A stretch of DNA of 64,000 bases, taken from contig JAEMWC010000247.1 in assembly GCA_016490735.1 (NCBI GenBank), positions 848,501 through 912,500 of the forward strand, read 5' to 3'. The stretch comes from Pachyseris speciosa (taxonomy: Eukaryota > Cnidaria > Anthozoa > Scleractinia > Pachyseridae). Positions 41,558 to 50,974 of the stretch are shown in pieces. The notes beneath the pieces were generated by a model, which was not told where the DNA came from, searched no databases, and saw only the letters and a program-made list of their open reading frames with translations. The position numbers and the translations under genes are program-made. How positions within the stretch are numbered: position 1 is the first letter of the stretch; every line of letters starts with the position of its first letter.

Positions 41558-44500
41558 TCAGGATTGTTTAAATAAAAATTCTAACATTTTTTTCTTGAAG
41601 GTAAGAAAACTTGCTGAACAGGTAATTGAAGTAGGGAGAGAATTCCAAATCATAGGACCTTGAAAGAGAATTGTAAATTGCTTAATGTTTGTACGACAGA
41701 AATGAGGGCGGTAACATCCAGCCGTCCTGGTGCCATAATTATGAATTTCACTACTTGTCTCAAACAAGTTGAGGAACATTGGAGGCAACAATTGATTATA
41801 ATAGTAAAACATAAACTTGGCTATTTGAAATGAGTTCACTTGAAAAATATCAAGGATACCCAATTTAGCAAACAATGGAGCAGAATGTGCTCGATAATCG
41901 GAATTGGTGATGGCTCGCACAGCACGCTTTTGCAGAATGAAAATCCTATTTAAGTTGGACACATACGTGGACGACCAAGAAGAGTTACAATAGGTGATAT
42001 AGGGATAAATTAATGCGTAGTACAGAGATAATTTGGTTTTTACTGATAGGTAGAATCGGGCCCTGAATATTATACCAACTGACTTAGAAATCTGTTTAGA
42101 GACATAGCTAATGTGGTGTTTCCAAGTGAGGTGCTCGTCCACGTATATTCCTAGAAACTTAGTTACGTTAGTCTGTTCCAGAGAATGATTTCCAAAAAAA
42201 AGAGAGAGATTACAATTAAGTTTCTTTTGTCTCGACTTAAAGATGACATAACAAGTTTTTTTTACATTGACAGAGAGCTTATTACTTTTCAACCACATGT
42301 CATAGTTACACAATTCATCATTTAAAACAGATTGCAACTCAATGGGGTCAGAGTGAGAATAAAAAATACTTGTGTCGTCAGCAAAAAGTAAAGGCTGAGT
42401 TAATTTAGAGGCGTTAGGAAGATCATTTATATATAGTAGAAAAAATAAAGGACCCAAAATGGAACCTTGAGGGACGCCACACTTGATGGTCTCCATTGAG
42501 GAACAGGCTAGATTAAATTGAACAAATTGTTGGCGGCAAGAAAAATAGCTTTTAATCCACTGCAGAGCCACACCACGGATACCATAATGTTCCAACTTGG
42601 TGAACAGAATTTGATGATTAAGAGTGTCAAATGCTTTGGAAAGATCTAAAAACACCCCTGCAGTAGTTTCATGTCGATCAGTTGCGGAGGAAATTTTATT
42701 AATGAGATGAGTTAATGCGAAGGAAGTTGAATAATTTTTCCGAAAACCAAACTGATAACAATATAAAATTTCGTATTTTTCAACAAATTCTATTATCCTG
42801 TTATACATAACTCTTTCGAAAAATTTCGAAAAATTTGGTAATAAGGAAATTGGTCTATAATTCACAAAAAGACCGGGATCGTCTACTTTATAGATGGGAA
42901 TCACTTTGGCAATTTTCAGTTTATCCGGAAAAATACCTTTAGAAAATGAGAGATTAATAGTGTCCATCAGAGGTGCAGAAATGAAGTGAAAAGAATTTTT
43001 GATCACGTGCATTGGGATGTTGTCATAGCCCGGGGCTTTCTTCGGTGCAAATGAACTGCAGATATCTTCCAGTTCATTAATAGAAGTTGGAGTTAGGGTG
43101 ATAGGTGAGTTGTTATTGCCAGTGAGGAAAGAACGAAAGGAACAATTAACTGTGGGTATAGAATTTGCCAAATTGGGACCAATATTAGTGAAATGTTTGC
43201 AAAATTTATCAGCAATCTCAGCGGGATCCGTTATAGTACTGTTCTCTGACTTAAATGACGAGGGCAAAGAGGACTTACTCTTTCGTTTGTTGATAACTTC
43301 GTGCAACAGTTTCCAAGTTTGTTTAAGATCTTTTTTCGCACTCTCAAACTGATTGTAATAATATTTGCGCTTGGCGACGCGAATTAAATGATTCAGTTTG
43401 TTTTTGTATGCTTTATAGTGCGATTCGCAGGATCTGTTAGATGACCGGATTAATCGTTTGTAGAGTCTATTCTTCTCCTTAATAGATTTGAGGAGGCCAG
43501 GGGTTAACCAAGGGGAGCCGAGTTTTCTTAACTGTCTATTTGTAATGGCCTTCAACGGGAAGCAGGCGTTGAAAAGTCTGGAATATTCATTGATAAAGCC
43601 GTTGTAAGATTCATTTGGGTCATCCTCGTTAAGAAAAGTGGACCAATATGTGTGAGAGAGAGAATCATTGAATTTCTTAATGTTGTCTTCATTAAAAGAG
43701 CGCTTGAAAATTTTCTTTACTCCAACGTGCGGTGTAATTTCATCATGAAAATACGCAAAGACGGGAAGATGATCGGATAAATCATTTAGGACAATTCCAT
43801 TGAACACATTTTTTGAAAGATGGTTGGTGAATATGTTGTCAATTAATGTCGCAGAGTGAGAAGTAAGACGCGTTGGATTCGAAATGAGTGGAAAAAATGC
43901 GTGTGAAAATAAACTGTCAACAAATTCCTGAGTGTGTGCGTGATGATTGTATTGAAGAAGATCTAAATTAAAATCGCCCATTATATAGCATTGTTTATTG
44001 TCTTTAGAGATGTTGGAAAGAATATCATTAAATTTGTCAAGGAAAGAAGCTACATTTCGATTCGGCGGCCTATAAACAATCCCAACAATAATGTTTTTCC
44101 CAAGAGGAACATTAATTTCGACAAAGAGAGATTCGATTAATTCAGGATCAGAAAAATTACAGTTTGGGAGAAGCTTATAATCAAGATCTTTGTGTAAATA
44201 AATACCTACTCCCCCACCGGATCTAGATTTGCGATAGTTTGAGATAAAATTATACCCGGTGATGTTTACTAGCTCTGAAGTGGCATCATTTAGCCATGTT
44301 TCTGACACACCAACAACAGAGAAAGGCTTAAGAAGATTCCCCAACATTAGATTAAATTTATCGAAGTTACCAAGTAAGCTACGGATATTTAAATGCATTA
44401 TGGAAAAGCTAACTTTTTTGTTCACAATATCAAGCCGATCATTAAGTTCTTCCTCAACAACATATTTGCTAGTAGGCAGGCGACTTAAAAAGTTTGATTC

Positions 44501-44689
44501 AGGATCAAGAAAGCTAAAAAGTGGATTGCTTAATTCTGGCTGCTCGATGGGATTAAATAAAAGCGTATCAAGGCGGTCACTGTCAAATTGTACAGGACCG
44601 TGGGACAATTCATACAAGGCTAGGTTGAAAGAGCTATCATCTAGATGGTTGAATGGAAGGGTAGATAGGAAGTGCGACTCATCTGCCAT
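41558..44689 (-). CDS. LINE ORF2: APE endonuclease + reverse transcriptase
   Basis: From the ATG at 44689 the protein has 1,043 residues; the frame is open 8 codons upstream without another ATG. Numbering from the start of that longer frame, the APE-type endonuclease (about 100-322) has HLNIRSL, VGVSETWL (Glu138), MGDFNLDLL (Asp247, Asn249) and LSDHLPVF. The RT (about 555-860) has KAPGYDNIP, YRPISLLP, LDLSKAFDTLNH, CGVPQGSILGPL and the catalytic FADD at 777-780. The C-terminus ends with WNSLPTSI near 1023. All catalytic residues are present and no stop or frameshift is seen. It nicks target DNA and primes cDNA synthesis in the nucleus. Motifs place it in the CR1/L2/Rex1-Jockey group; the exact clade is not certain. 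Confidence 0.93.
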   Translation of the reverse strand: MADESHFLSTLPFNHLDDSSFNLALYELSHGPVQFDSDRLDTLLFNPIEQPELSNPLFSFLDPESNFLSRLPTSKYVVEEELNDRLDIVNKKVSFSIMHLNIRSLLGNFDKFNLMLGNLLKPFSVVGVSETWLNDATSELVNITGYNFISNYRKSRSGGGVGIYLHKDLDYKLLPNCNFSDPELIESLFVEINVPLGKNIIVGIVYRPPNRNVASFLDKFNDILSNISKDNKQCYIMGDFNLDLLQYNHHAHTQEFVDSLFSHAFFPLISNPTRLTSHSATLIDNIFTNHLSKNVFNGIVLNDLSDHLPVFAYFHDEITPHVGVKKIFKRSFNEDNIKKFNDSLSHTYWSTFLNEDDPNESYNGFINEYSRLFNACFPLKAITNRQLRKLGSPWLTPGLLKSIKEKNRLYKRLIRSSNRSCESHYKAYKNKLNHLIRVAKRKYYYNQFESAKKDLKQTWKLLHEVINKRKSKSSLPSSFKSENSTITDPAEIADKFCKHFTNIGPNLANSIPTVNCSFRSFLTGNNNSPITLTPTSINELEDICSSFAPKKAPGYDNIPMHVIKNSFHFISAPLMDTINLSFSKGIFPDKLKIAKVIPIYKVDDPGLFVNYRPISLLPNFSKFFERVMYNRIIEFVEKYEILYCYQFGFRKNYSTSFALTHLINKISSATDRHETTAGVFLDLSKAFDTLNHQILFTKLEHYGIRGVALQWIKSYFSCRQQFVQFNLACSSMETIKCGVPQGSILGPLFFLLYINDLPNASKLTQPLLFADDTSIFYSHSDPIELQSVLNDELCNYDMWLKSNKLSVNVKKTCYVIFKSRQKKLNCNLSLFFGNHSLEQTNVTKFLGIYVDEHLTWKHHISYVSKQISKSVGIIFRARFYLSVKTKLSLYYALIYPYITYCNSSWSSTYVSNLNRIFILQKRAVRAITNSDYRAHSAPLFAKLGILDIFQVNSFQIAKFMFYYYNQLLPPMFLNLFETSSEIHNYGTRTAGCYRPHFCRTNIKQFTILFQGPMIWNSLPTSITCSASFLTFKKKMLEFLFKQS

Positions 44690-44745
44690 CAGAAAGTGAC
44701 AGGAAAGATACAAATCTACTACATAAATAAATAATCAAAAAGTAC

Positions 44746-45425
44746 TTAGCTCAACGGTAGTCCCTCTCGCTCTGCTAATCTCTCAAGGTCATTGTGAGAC
44801 TTAATTAGAACTGGGCGAGAGTCTTCAGTTTTTCTCAGGTAAACAATAAAGTTCTTCGACCAGCAGAATCTGAATCCGTTGCGGGTTTGAAACTTTTTAG
44901 CATCAACCAGGAGTTGTTGGAGCTGGGGAGTAAGATGATCAAATAATTTCACGTCTTGCATCGAGCATTCGGCCGGTAATCCAATAGATGAAGCTGAAAC
45001 CTTGCAGGCGTCCTTTCGTACATTCAAAACTTGATCTTTCATGCTCCTTCGAGTGAATTTACATATTACTGGTCGCGGGCCAGAAGATGCATTTCTGGTA
45101 GGAATGCGATGGGCAATATCAATGTCGTAATTGGCGATTGAGACTCCCGTTTGTTTAAAAAGGTTTAAACATAAGGCAGTAGTATCGGAGGCTGATTCAT
45201 GCGCGTCAGTTTCTGGAAGGCCGATGATCTTAATGTTGTACTGGTAACTGTAACGCTGAACTTGTTCCAGCGTCGTGGAAATTTCTTCCACCCGGGCGGC
45301 CAGCAAATCGAGTCGCGAGCGGAGCTGGTTTAGATTTGCGTTGAGTTCCACTCGAGATTTGTTGAGGTCGTCGTATGATTTGCCATAGAACTCCAGGCTA
45401 CCCAAAGTAGCGGCATCTAGTTGGG
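44746..45425 (-). CDS. LINE ORF1 (coiled coil + RRM-like), 5' partial
   Basis: About 219 residues ending 56 nt before ORF2. The N-terminal 50 residues form a coiled coil (LNQLRSRLDLLAARVEEIST, TLEQVQ). Then YNIKIIGLPETD, DIDIAHRIPTR and RPVICKFTRRSMKDQVLNVR match the RRM-like domain of L1-type ORF1 proteins, which bind RNA and form trimers. There is no ATG near the start; the frame opens just after the 5' junction with PLE sequence, so the N-terminus was lost on insertion. Confidence 0.8.
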
Positions 45426-45437
45426 CACATTACTTAT

Positions 45438-46106
45438 CGTTGCTTCCTTTACTTATCGTTGCTTCCGAATTTGCTCTACTCCTTCATTTCTTCAATCCGC
45501 TCTCAAGGATTTACGAGACCTCCTTCTTCAAAATGGGTTCCCTCTAGGAATAATCAATTTTAATATGAACGATGTTCTACAGAAAAACAGGACCAAGCCC
45601 AACATCCCCATCTGTACCGTTCCAAAGAAAGATTTGTTCATATTGTTACCTTATTTAGGTTTAGAGAGCAACCAGATCGCGAAACGCCTTAAATCTTGTG
45701 TTTATAAATTTTATTCTATCGTTAATCTCAAGGTTATTTTTGTCAGCAGTCGGCGTATCAAATCCTTCTTTCCCTATAAAGATCGCTTGAATCGTTCCCA
45801 AAGGTCAAAGGTTGTTTACAAGGCGAGTTGTTGGGACTGCGATGATTTCTACATCGGCAAAACGAGCGACGACTGCAGGATAGAAAAAACTGAACATTTC
45901 AAAGCGCTCTCCAAACAGGAACGCACATCAGCTATTAATGCTGATCATATTATGACTACTGGTCATAATATAAAATGGGATCATTTTGAAATCCTCGCGT
46001 CAGGAAAACTGATTACCATTACAAGATAAAAGAAACCTTGTTTATACAAGAAATGAACCCGTCTTTAAACGCTATTGTTACCAGTGACAAGCAGTCACTT
46101 TATTAG
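45438..46106 (+). pseudogene. Penelope-like element, GIY-YIG part
   Basis: Continues the PLE after the LINE. FTYRCFRICS joins the frame left at 41390; LQSALKDLRDLLLQNGFPLG follows. The GIY-YIG endonuclease is KVVYKASCWDCDDFYIGKT with the HNIKWDHFEILASG segment. One frameshift near 46010 separates the true C-terminal part (IKETLFIQEMNPSLN, ending at 46106). The endonuclease primes PLE insertion. Inactive copy. Confidence 0.85.
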
Positions 46107-46299
46107 TATGTCACTGCTAGTTTTAGTCTTATCCAGACTACTCGCAATTTCTTTTTAAATATAAACAGTTTTTCATGTTATAACGGTTACTTTTGAAAAT
46201 GAACGTTGCCACATACGAAACGTCACGTCAGATTTCATAAAATGCATTGCTTCACCATGTTTATAACCGCTTTATGTGTTGTTTTTCTTACAAAACTTC

Positions 46300-46870
46300 G
46301 ATGGCCGAAGGACAAGTGTCTCTATCTTTTACGCGAATTAAAAGACAGAAACTGAACTTCGAAGAAGATGAAGTTGTTTCGTTCAAAATGAAGAAACCAA
46401 CTGAATGTGAAAACTTAAGCCTTGTTTTAGTTTGGGTGTCCCACACCTGACTTGAGCCCGCGATACAATCGAAAACCAGTACCTGGTCTGCGGTCAACTT
46501 CAAAAAAACAGCTGATCTCGATTAGGTGTTAACTTAAGCCTGCGATATGGTCACGTAATACAGCGGATACCTTGTTTTGACAGGTGTCAATTGGTCATAA
46601 TATGGATGTCCAATATCAGAGATGTGCGCTGTAAACTAGCCTGTCAGTTGGAGTATGACCGACATTTCACATCGCATACTTGGAAGGGCGGACGGACGGA
46701 CGGACGGACGGACGTACGTACGACGTAACGTACGTACGGTGACCAAAACCAAATTTTCTCGAATAGATGGGTTACCATATTTTCTTAACCATGGTGCTCC
46801 GCTACAAGAAAAACATTTGCTTAACAAGTATTTTCTTACTATTTCACTGTCTTCCCTTCGACCACGAATC
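46300..46870 (+). repeat. R1 right half, near-identical to 49060-49630
   Basis: From ACAAGTGTCTCTATCTTTTA to TTTCTTACTATTTCACTGTC the two copies agree almost base for base, apart from a 33-bp gap at about 46410 and the length of the (GGAC)n tract at 46686-46712. On − strand, KLTADQVLVFDCIAGSSQVW is open, as in the 25.4-kb copy. Confidence 0.85.
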
Positions 46871-46947
46871 TGAAATATGATTGATTGCGCTCGCCAGCGA
46901 CGATAACTGTTTTCATTTCCGTAATGTATTATTACATCAGACTGCTT

Positions 46948-46989
46948 AGCCTGCGAGCAAGCTCTCCCGAGAGAGCTTGCTCGCAGGCT
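46948..46989. mobile_element. 42-nt perfect hairpin made of two TIRs
   Basis: AGCCTGCGAGCAAGCTCTC, loop CCGA, then the perfect reverse complement. One more T-A pair extends the stem. The arm equals the TIR of the 5173-7864 element. Flanks CAGACTGCT and CAGACCGGT agree at seven of nine positions, compatible with a 9-bp TSD. Confidence 0.8.
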
Positions 46990-48160
46990 ACAGACCGGTA
47001 GACTATTTCGTTCATTGTCGAACGACAAAGGTTACTGTAAAGGAAAGAGGCCCCTGTAGCTTCATCTAAGAAAGCGACTGAATTGATGGTTTTTCTAACA
47101 AACACTTTACACAAACCAGGCTTTGCAAAGCGCTGTACATATAATAAGCAGGTCTTCTATTCTCGGTAGGGATTAAGTAACTCAGATCAACTCACTTGCT
47201 GTTGATGCAGATATTTCCTCCTCTCCGGATAAAAAAAAAAGCGTCCACAGGAACTTATACGATGGTGCTCCTCGTTTCTCGCGCTGAAAATGAAGTTCTT
47301 TAGCGCAGGATCCACGATTCCTTAGTAGGTAAATTACTTGCTGGAACACCAAAGCAAAAGAAGATCTTGCATCGTCGCTGTCATATCCAGTATTGAATTT
47401 CATCCTGACCTCCTTCCCGGTCATGGCCGACCGGACGATAGTCTCGTCGCGTTCAAACCTTTCTGACGGCTATGAAAATGAATTTAGTTCCTTTAATCTT
47501 AGTTGTAAGAATTTTGTTATTGATGCGGCAAAACAATTCTTATGCTCTCTCTCAATGTCACCGTGATATGGGTCTGTAACAGTGATCTACGTTTCCCTTG
47601 TTTTGCATTGGTTACCCCAGGTTCCCCTATTTACTTGGGCATCCCTGGGTTTTGAGTATAGTCCCCGGTGTCCTTCTGGGATTCCCAAAGTTCTAGTGAT
47701 TTCGGTAATCCCTAAAATAAACGAGCGGGTGTTTACAGAGTTCAAGCATCGTAGTCCATGAATCATCGAATTCTCCACCTCTATAGAAAATAAAAGCCAG
47801 ATATTTCCGCGTGCAACAAAACTAAGTCTAGAAAAAGATAGTAATGGCCTGCAGGACTTCTGGCTCATGCTTTGCAAATAATTTAGTGTCGCGTTGTTGT
47901 TGCTGTTTTTAAGTATAATTATATTGCTGTTTTCAAGTATAATTTGGAGGATGCAGTGGTGACTGGTAATAAGCTTTGTGTTTACCGATCATATGTTTCA
48001 GTATCTTAGTGATCAGTTCCTTGGCTCTTGCCTATCTGGATTGGTCCACCTTAAACGCTTCAGGCTCATAGAGGCAACTCTATTTCATACTATTGATGAA
48101 AACCAAGAATCCTCTCTGCCTGGGGCTCATACTTTGACAAGCTGCCCATACATTCCACTC
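46990..48160 (+). repeat. Dispersed repeat block (pairs at 54700-55280, 61190-61760, 63000-63500)
   Basis: Tracts AGCAGGTCTTCTATTCT, ACTTGCTGTTGATGCAGATA, CGCAGGATCCAC, CACCAAAGCAAAAGAAGATC, TCTCAATGTCACCGTGA, GGGCATCCCTGGGTTTTG, ATCGAATTCTCCACCTCTAT and GATGCAGTGGTGACTGGTAA recur in the same order. It gives the empty site (TTAC at 47631) for the piggyBac-like element at 61766. Confidence 0.8.
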
Positions 48161-48164
48161 TGGT

Positions 48165-48420
48165 ATAATATTACTGTGGAGATGGTGTTTTAGGCATTTT
48201 TACTCGGGAAAAACTTTTGGTGGGTGTTAAAAGCGTTTCATGACATCTTTTATGAGGTCTTATTTATGTCTTATGGCAGATTTACCAGACCATACCAGTT
48301 CCATACGATTTTGGAGTCTAGTGCAATGCTTGACTTTCTTTAACATTACTGTACATGCCCCAGTGGACTGAGAGCTAGTTTTCTAGCTGGGCGCCATCTT
48401 TGCAAAGGTATAAGTACTTT
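48165..48420 (-). pseudogene. LINE C-terminal remnant
   Basis: AAACGCTTTTAACACCCACC and the reverse of GAGACCATACCAGTTCCATA-like tracts match 37690-37900 on the − strand, but the frame is degraded. Confidence 0.5.
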
Positions 48421-48424
48421 ATAT

Positions 48425-49000
48425 AATATATCGATTTAGCCAAGCCTAAACTCGGAGCTCCACGATTGTTATTTTGTACTGGTATTGAGCAACTTTGCAT
48501 GGCTTTCCTTGCACCAATATTTTACGTTTAGAGCAGTCAACAGGAATTGACCGCGGTTCAGAAACCTGGAAGTATTAAAACGTTATAAGAATTCAATACA
48601 CGGCGCGTATGTTTGTTCGAAAACAAATTTAACAATCAAAAAACGATCAAATATTTTCATCCAAGATCGTGTTTGACCGTTTAGACACCTCTCTCAACAT
48701 GTTTGATCTAGATCAAACATTTTCATCCAACATTTCTCGTTACAAATGTTTGTTCGTTTAGCCACCCCAACCAACAAAGCGTGCACAGCCGGTAAAAAGC
48801 AACCAAATGAACCAAATAACGTCGAAATTTCAGCGATAATACGCAAGAAATCGTTCTGTGGACTCACTCTGTCTAGTGTTTGGCCAAACATTGTTTGTGC
48901 GTTTGAGCCACCCAACGTTATGTTTGACAACTCTGACGATGTTTGATCGCGGTTTAGCCGGGGCCTTAATCCTTAATTTTACGAGGACTCATTGCGATTA
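48425..49000 (+). repeat. R1 family, copy C, left half
   Basis: Starts ATCGATTTAGCCAAGCCTAA and follows copy B with deletions (the site of the 12405 insertion is deleted here). Confidence 0.75.
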
Positions 49001-49054
49001 TGTGTTAATAAGATAAAGGCAAAAGTCTCTAAACGCTGTTGAGGCACTGAGGTC

Positions 49055-49635
49055 GAAAGAACAAGTGTCTCTATCTTTTACGCGAATTAAAAGACAGAAA
49101 CTGAACTTCGAAGAAGATGAAGTTGTTTCGTTCAAAATGAAGAAACCAACTGAATGTGAAATCTCGAGCCGCAGAAACCGCGCGAAAACTTAAGCCTTGT
49201 TTTAGTTTGGGTGTCCCACACCTGACTTGAGCCCGCGATACAATCGAAAACCAGTACCTGGTCTGCGGTCAACTTCAAAAAAACAGCTGATCTCGATTAG
49301 GTGTTAACTTGAGCCTGCGATATGGTCACGTAATACAGCGGATACCTTGTTTTGACAGGTGTCAATTGGTCATAATATGGATGTCCAATATCAGAGATGT
49401 GCGCTGTAAACTAGCCTGTCAGTTGGAGTATGACCGACATTTCACATCGCATACTTGGAAGGGCGGACGGACGGACGGACGGACGTACGTACGACGTAAC
49501 GTACGTACGGTGACCAAAACCAAATTTTCTCGAATAGATGGGTTACCATATTTTCTTAACCATGGTGCTCCGCTACAAGAAAAACATTTGCTTAACAAGT
49601 ATTTTCTTACTATTTCACTGTCTTCCCTTCTTACT
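49055..49635 (+). repeat. R1 right half, partner of 46300-46870
   Basis: See 46300. This copy keeps the AGCCGCAGAAACCGCGCGAA tract missing at 46410. At about 49630 it joins the dispersed repeat 49636-50660. Confidence 0.85.
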
Positions 49636-50660
49636 TTGCCTTACTTTGCCGTTGCCATTGACAAAATGACACAGCAGAAAGAAGAAACTGAAGGAAAGCT
49701 TTAGTAGCGTGAAGAGGCTAAAGACGGAGCGAGGTAGTCCTCGTTATCCACGATACATCTTCATAAACATAAGGAAATATCGACTTTAATGAGGTCATTA
49801 TTGAGTTTACTGGAAAGAAAGACAGAAGATTAGCTCTGTGCTTGTAACGGAAAACCAGTTATAATTACTTCTATAAAAGCTATGAGCTATGGGTAGTTAT
49901 ATTTTACATAGCCTCATGACTTTGGTTTATCGTTCTTGGAGATGGAGACGTACATATTGACTGTTTTTCGCTTCTTCGCTTTTTTTTTTTGTAAATTTAA
50001 TTAAGAAAAGCCTCGTACGGATCTAGGAGTGGTTCAGGGGGGGACTCGGTCGACTCCCCTAAAATTAAGGCGTTAACGTCTAAAAACTTGCAGTTACAAC
50101 AAAACTCTGGTAAAAACATTAAAATAAGGTAAAGCAACAAAAGCAATAGAGCATGTCACTGCAAAATTTAGCGCGATCTGCGTAACATAACATGACATAC
50201 CGATGTCGACATATCATCCCGGATTCATCAACGCTAAGATAAGCTTTGGTGTGCTGCTTGTTAGGGTTAGCTTCTTGTTTCTCAGCTTTTCATGAAGCAC
50301 GAAGTTGCATAGAAACGTAAAGCAAGCCTGTTCAGCCTGAACTCAATTGCTTATGTCAAATCAACTGAATTCAACATAGATTTGTAAATTTAAATTGGAA
50401 TACGCATCGATAAATGTCGATCGTTTTTATATTAGCATATTCTTTCGTTTTGACGCATGAGTTGACTTACATTTAAAGTCATTAAATCACTTTGATTTGC
50501 TCCTGAGAATGTTGGAAATCGCATTTCCGAGGACTAACATTTCAAAATTTCCCGGGGAGCATGCCCCCGTGGACCCCCCCCCCCCCCCTTACAAACTCCC
50601 GCCTTTAGCAGTCATACAATCGAGCCCTCTTCATATAAATCCTTGATCCGGCCCCAAAAG
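49636..50660 (+). repeat. Dispersed repeat, copy 2 (pair of 9925-10690)
   Basis: Longer than copy 1, with an extra segment at 49665-49790. A poly-C run of about 16 lies at 50574-50588. Confidence 0.75.
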
Positions 50661-50683
50661 ATATTCAACCATTAGATTATGAG

Positions 50684-50970
50684 CTCGAGATTTCTATCGC
50701 GTGATAGATGATGAGGGCGCAGCCCGAATCAGCTATCATGCATCGAAATCGAGAAAGAATAATCTAATTGTTTTAGTATAAATCTACTAGTCGTTCAAAA
50801 CCAAACAAGTAAATTATCTAAATCCTCCTCGCAGACACTTCGAAAACGCGAAGAAGCGGCCGCTATTTTGTTGACAGCCGCTACTCACTATCTATCACAG
50901 AATAGATAGCGAGTAGCGTGGCCAATCAGAGAACGGCATTCGTGATAGAACGCTAGTAGTTGTAGTAACG
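50684..50970. repeat. Hairpin-led repeat, copy 2
   Basis: CTCGAGATTTCTATCGCGTG pairs with CATCGAAATCGAG (50741-50753). The central GGGC-GCA-GCCC stem and flanking tandem GA mismatches are preserved relative to 16047. Confidence 0.75.
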
Positions 50971-50974
50971 ATAA

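Larger units (their letters stand above)
41393..45431 (-). mobile_element. Nearly complete non-LTR retrotransposon (CR1/Jockey group)
   Basis: About 4.0 kb on the − strand: a 5'-truncated ORF1 (44746-45405), 56 nt, ORF2 (41558-44689), a 3' UTR of about 160 nt and an AAATA-type tail at the low-coordinate end. It lies inside PLE sequence. The target looks like ACTTA[C/T], present at 41387-41392 and 45432-45437; on the right side an 18-bp PLE tract is also tandemly duplicated. The long intact ORF2 suggests a young insertion. Confidence 0.9.

Noticed and set aside
42000..44700. + strand frames at 43098-43352 and 44259-44699
   Set aside because: Antisense shadows of LINE ORF2.
48160..48400. Independent gene
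   Set aside because: It matches degraded LINE C-terminal sequence at 37690-37920 and 63505-63715.
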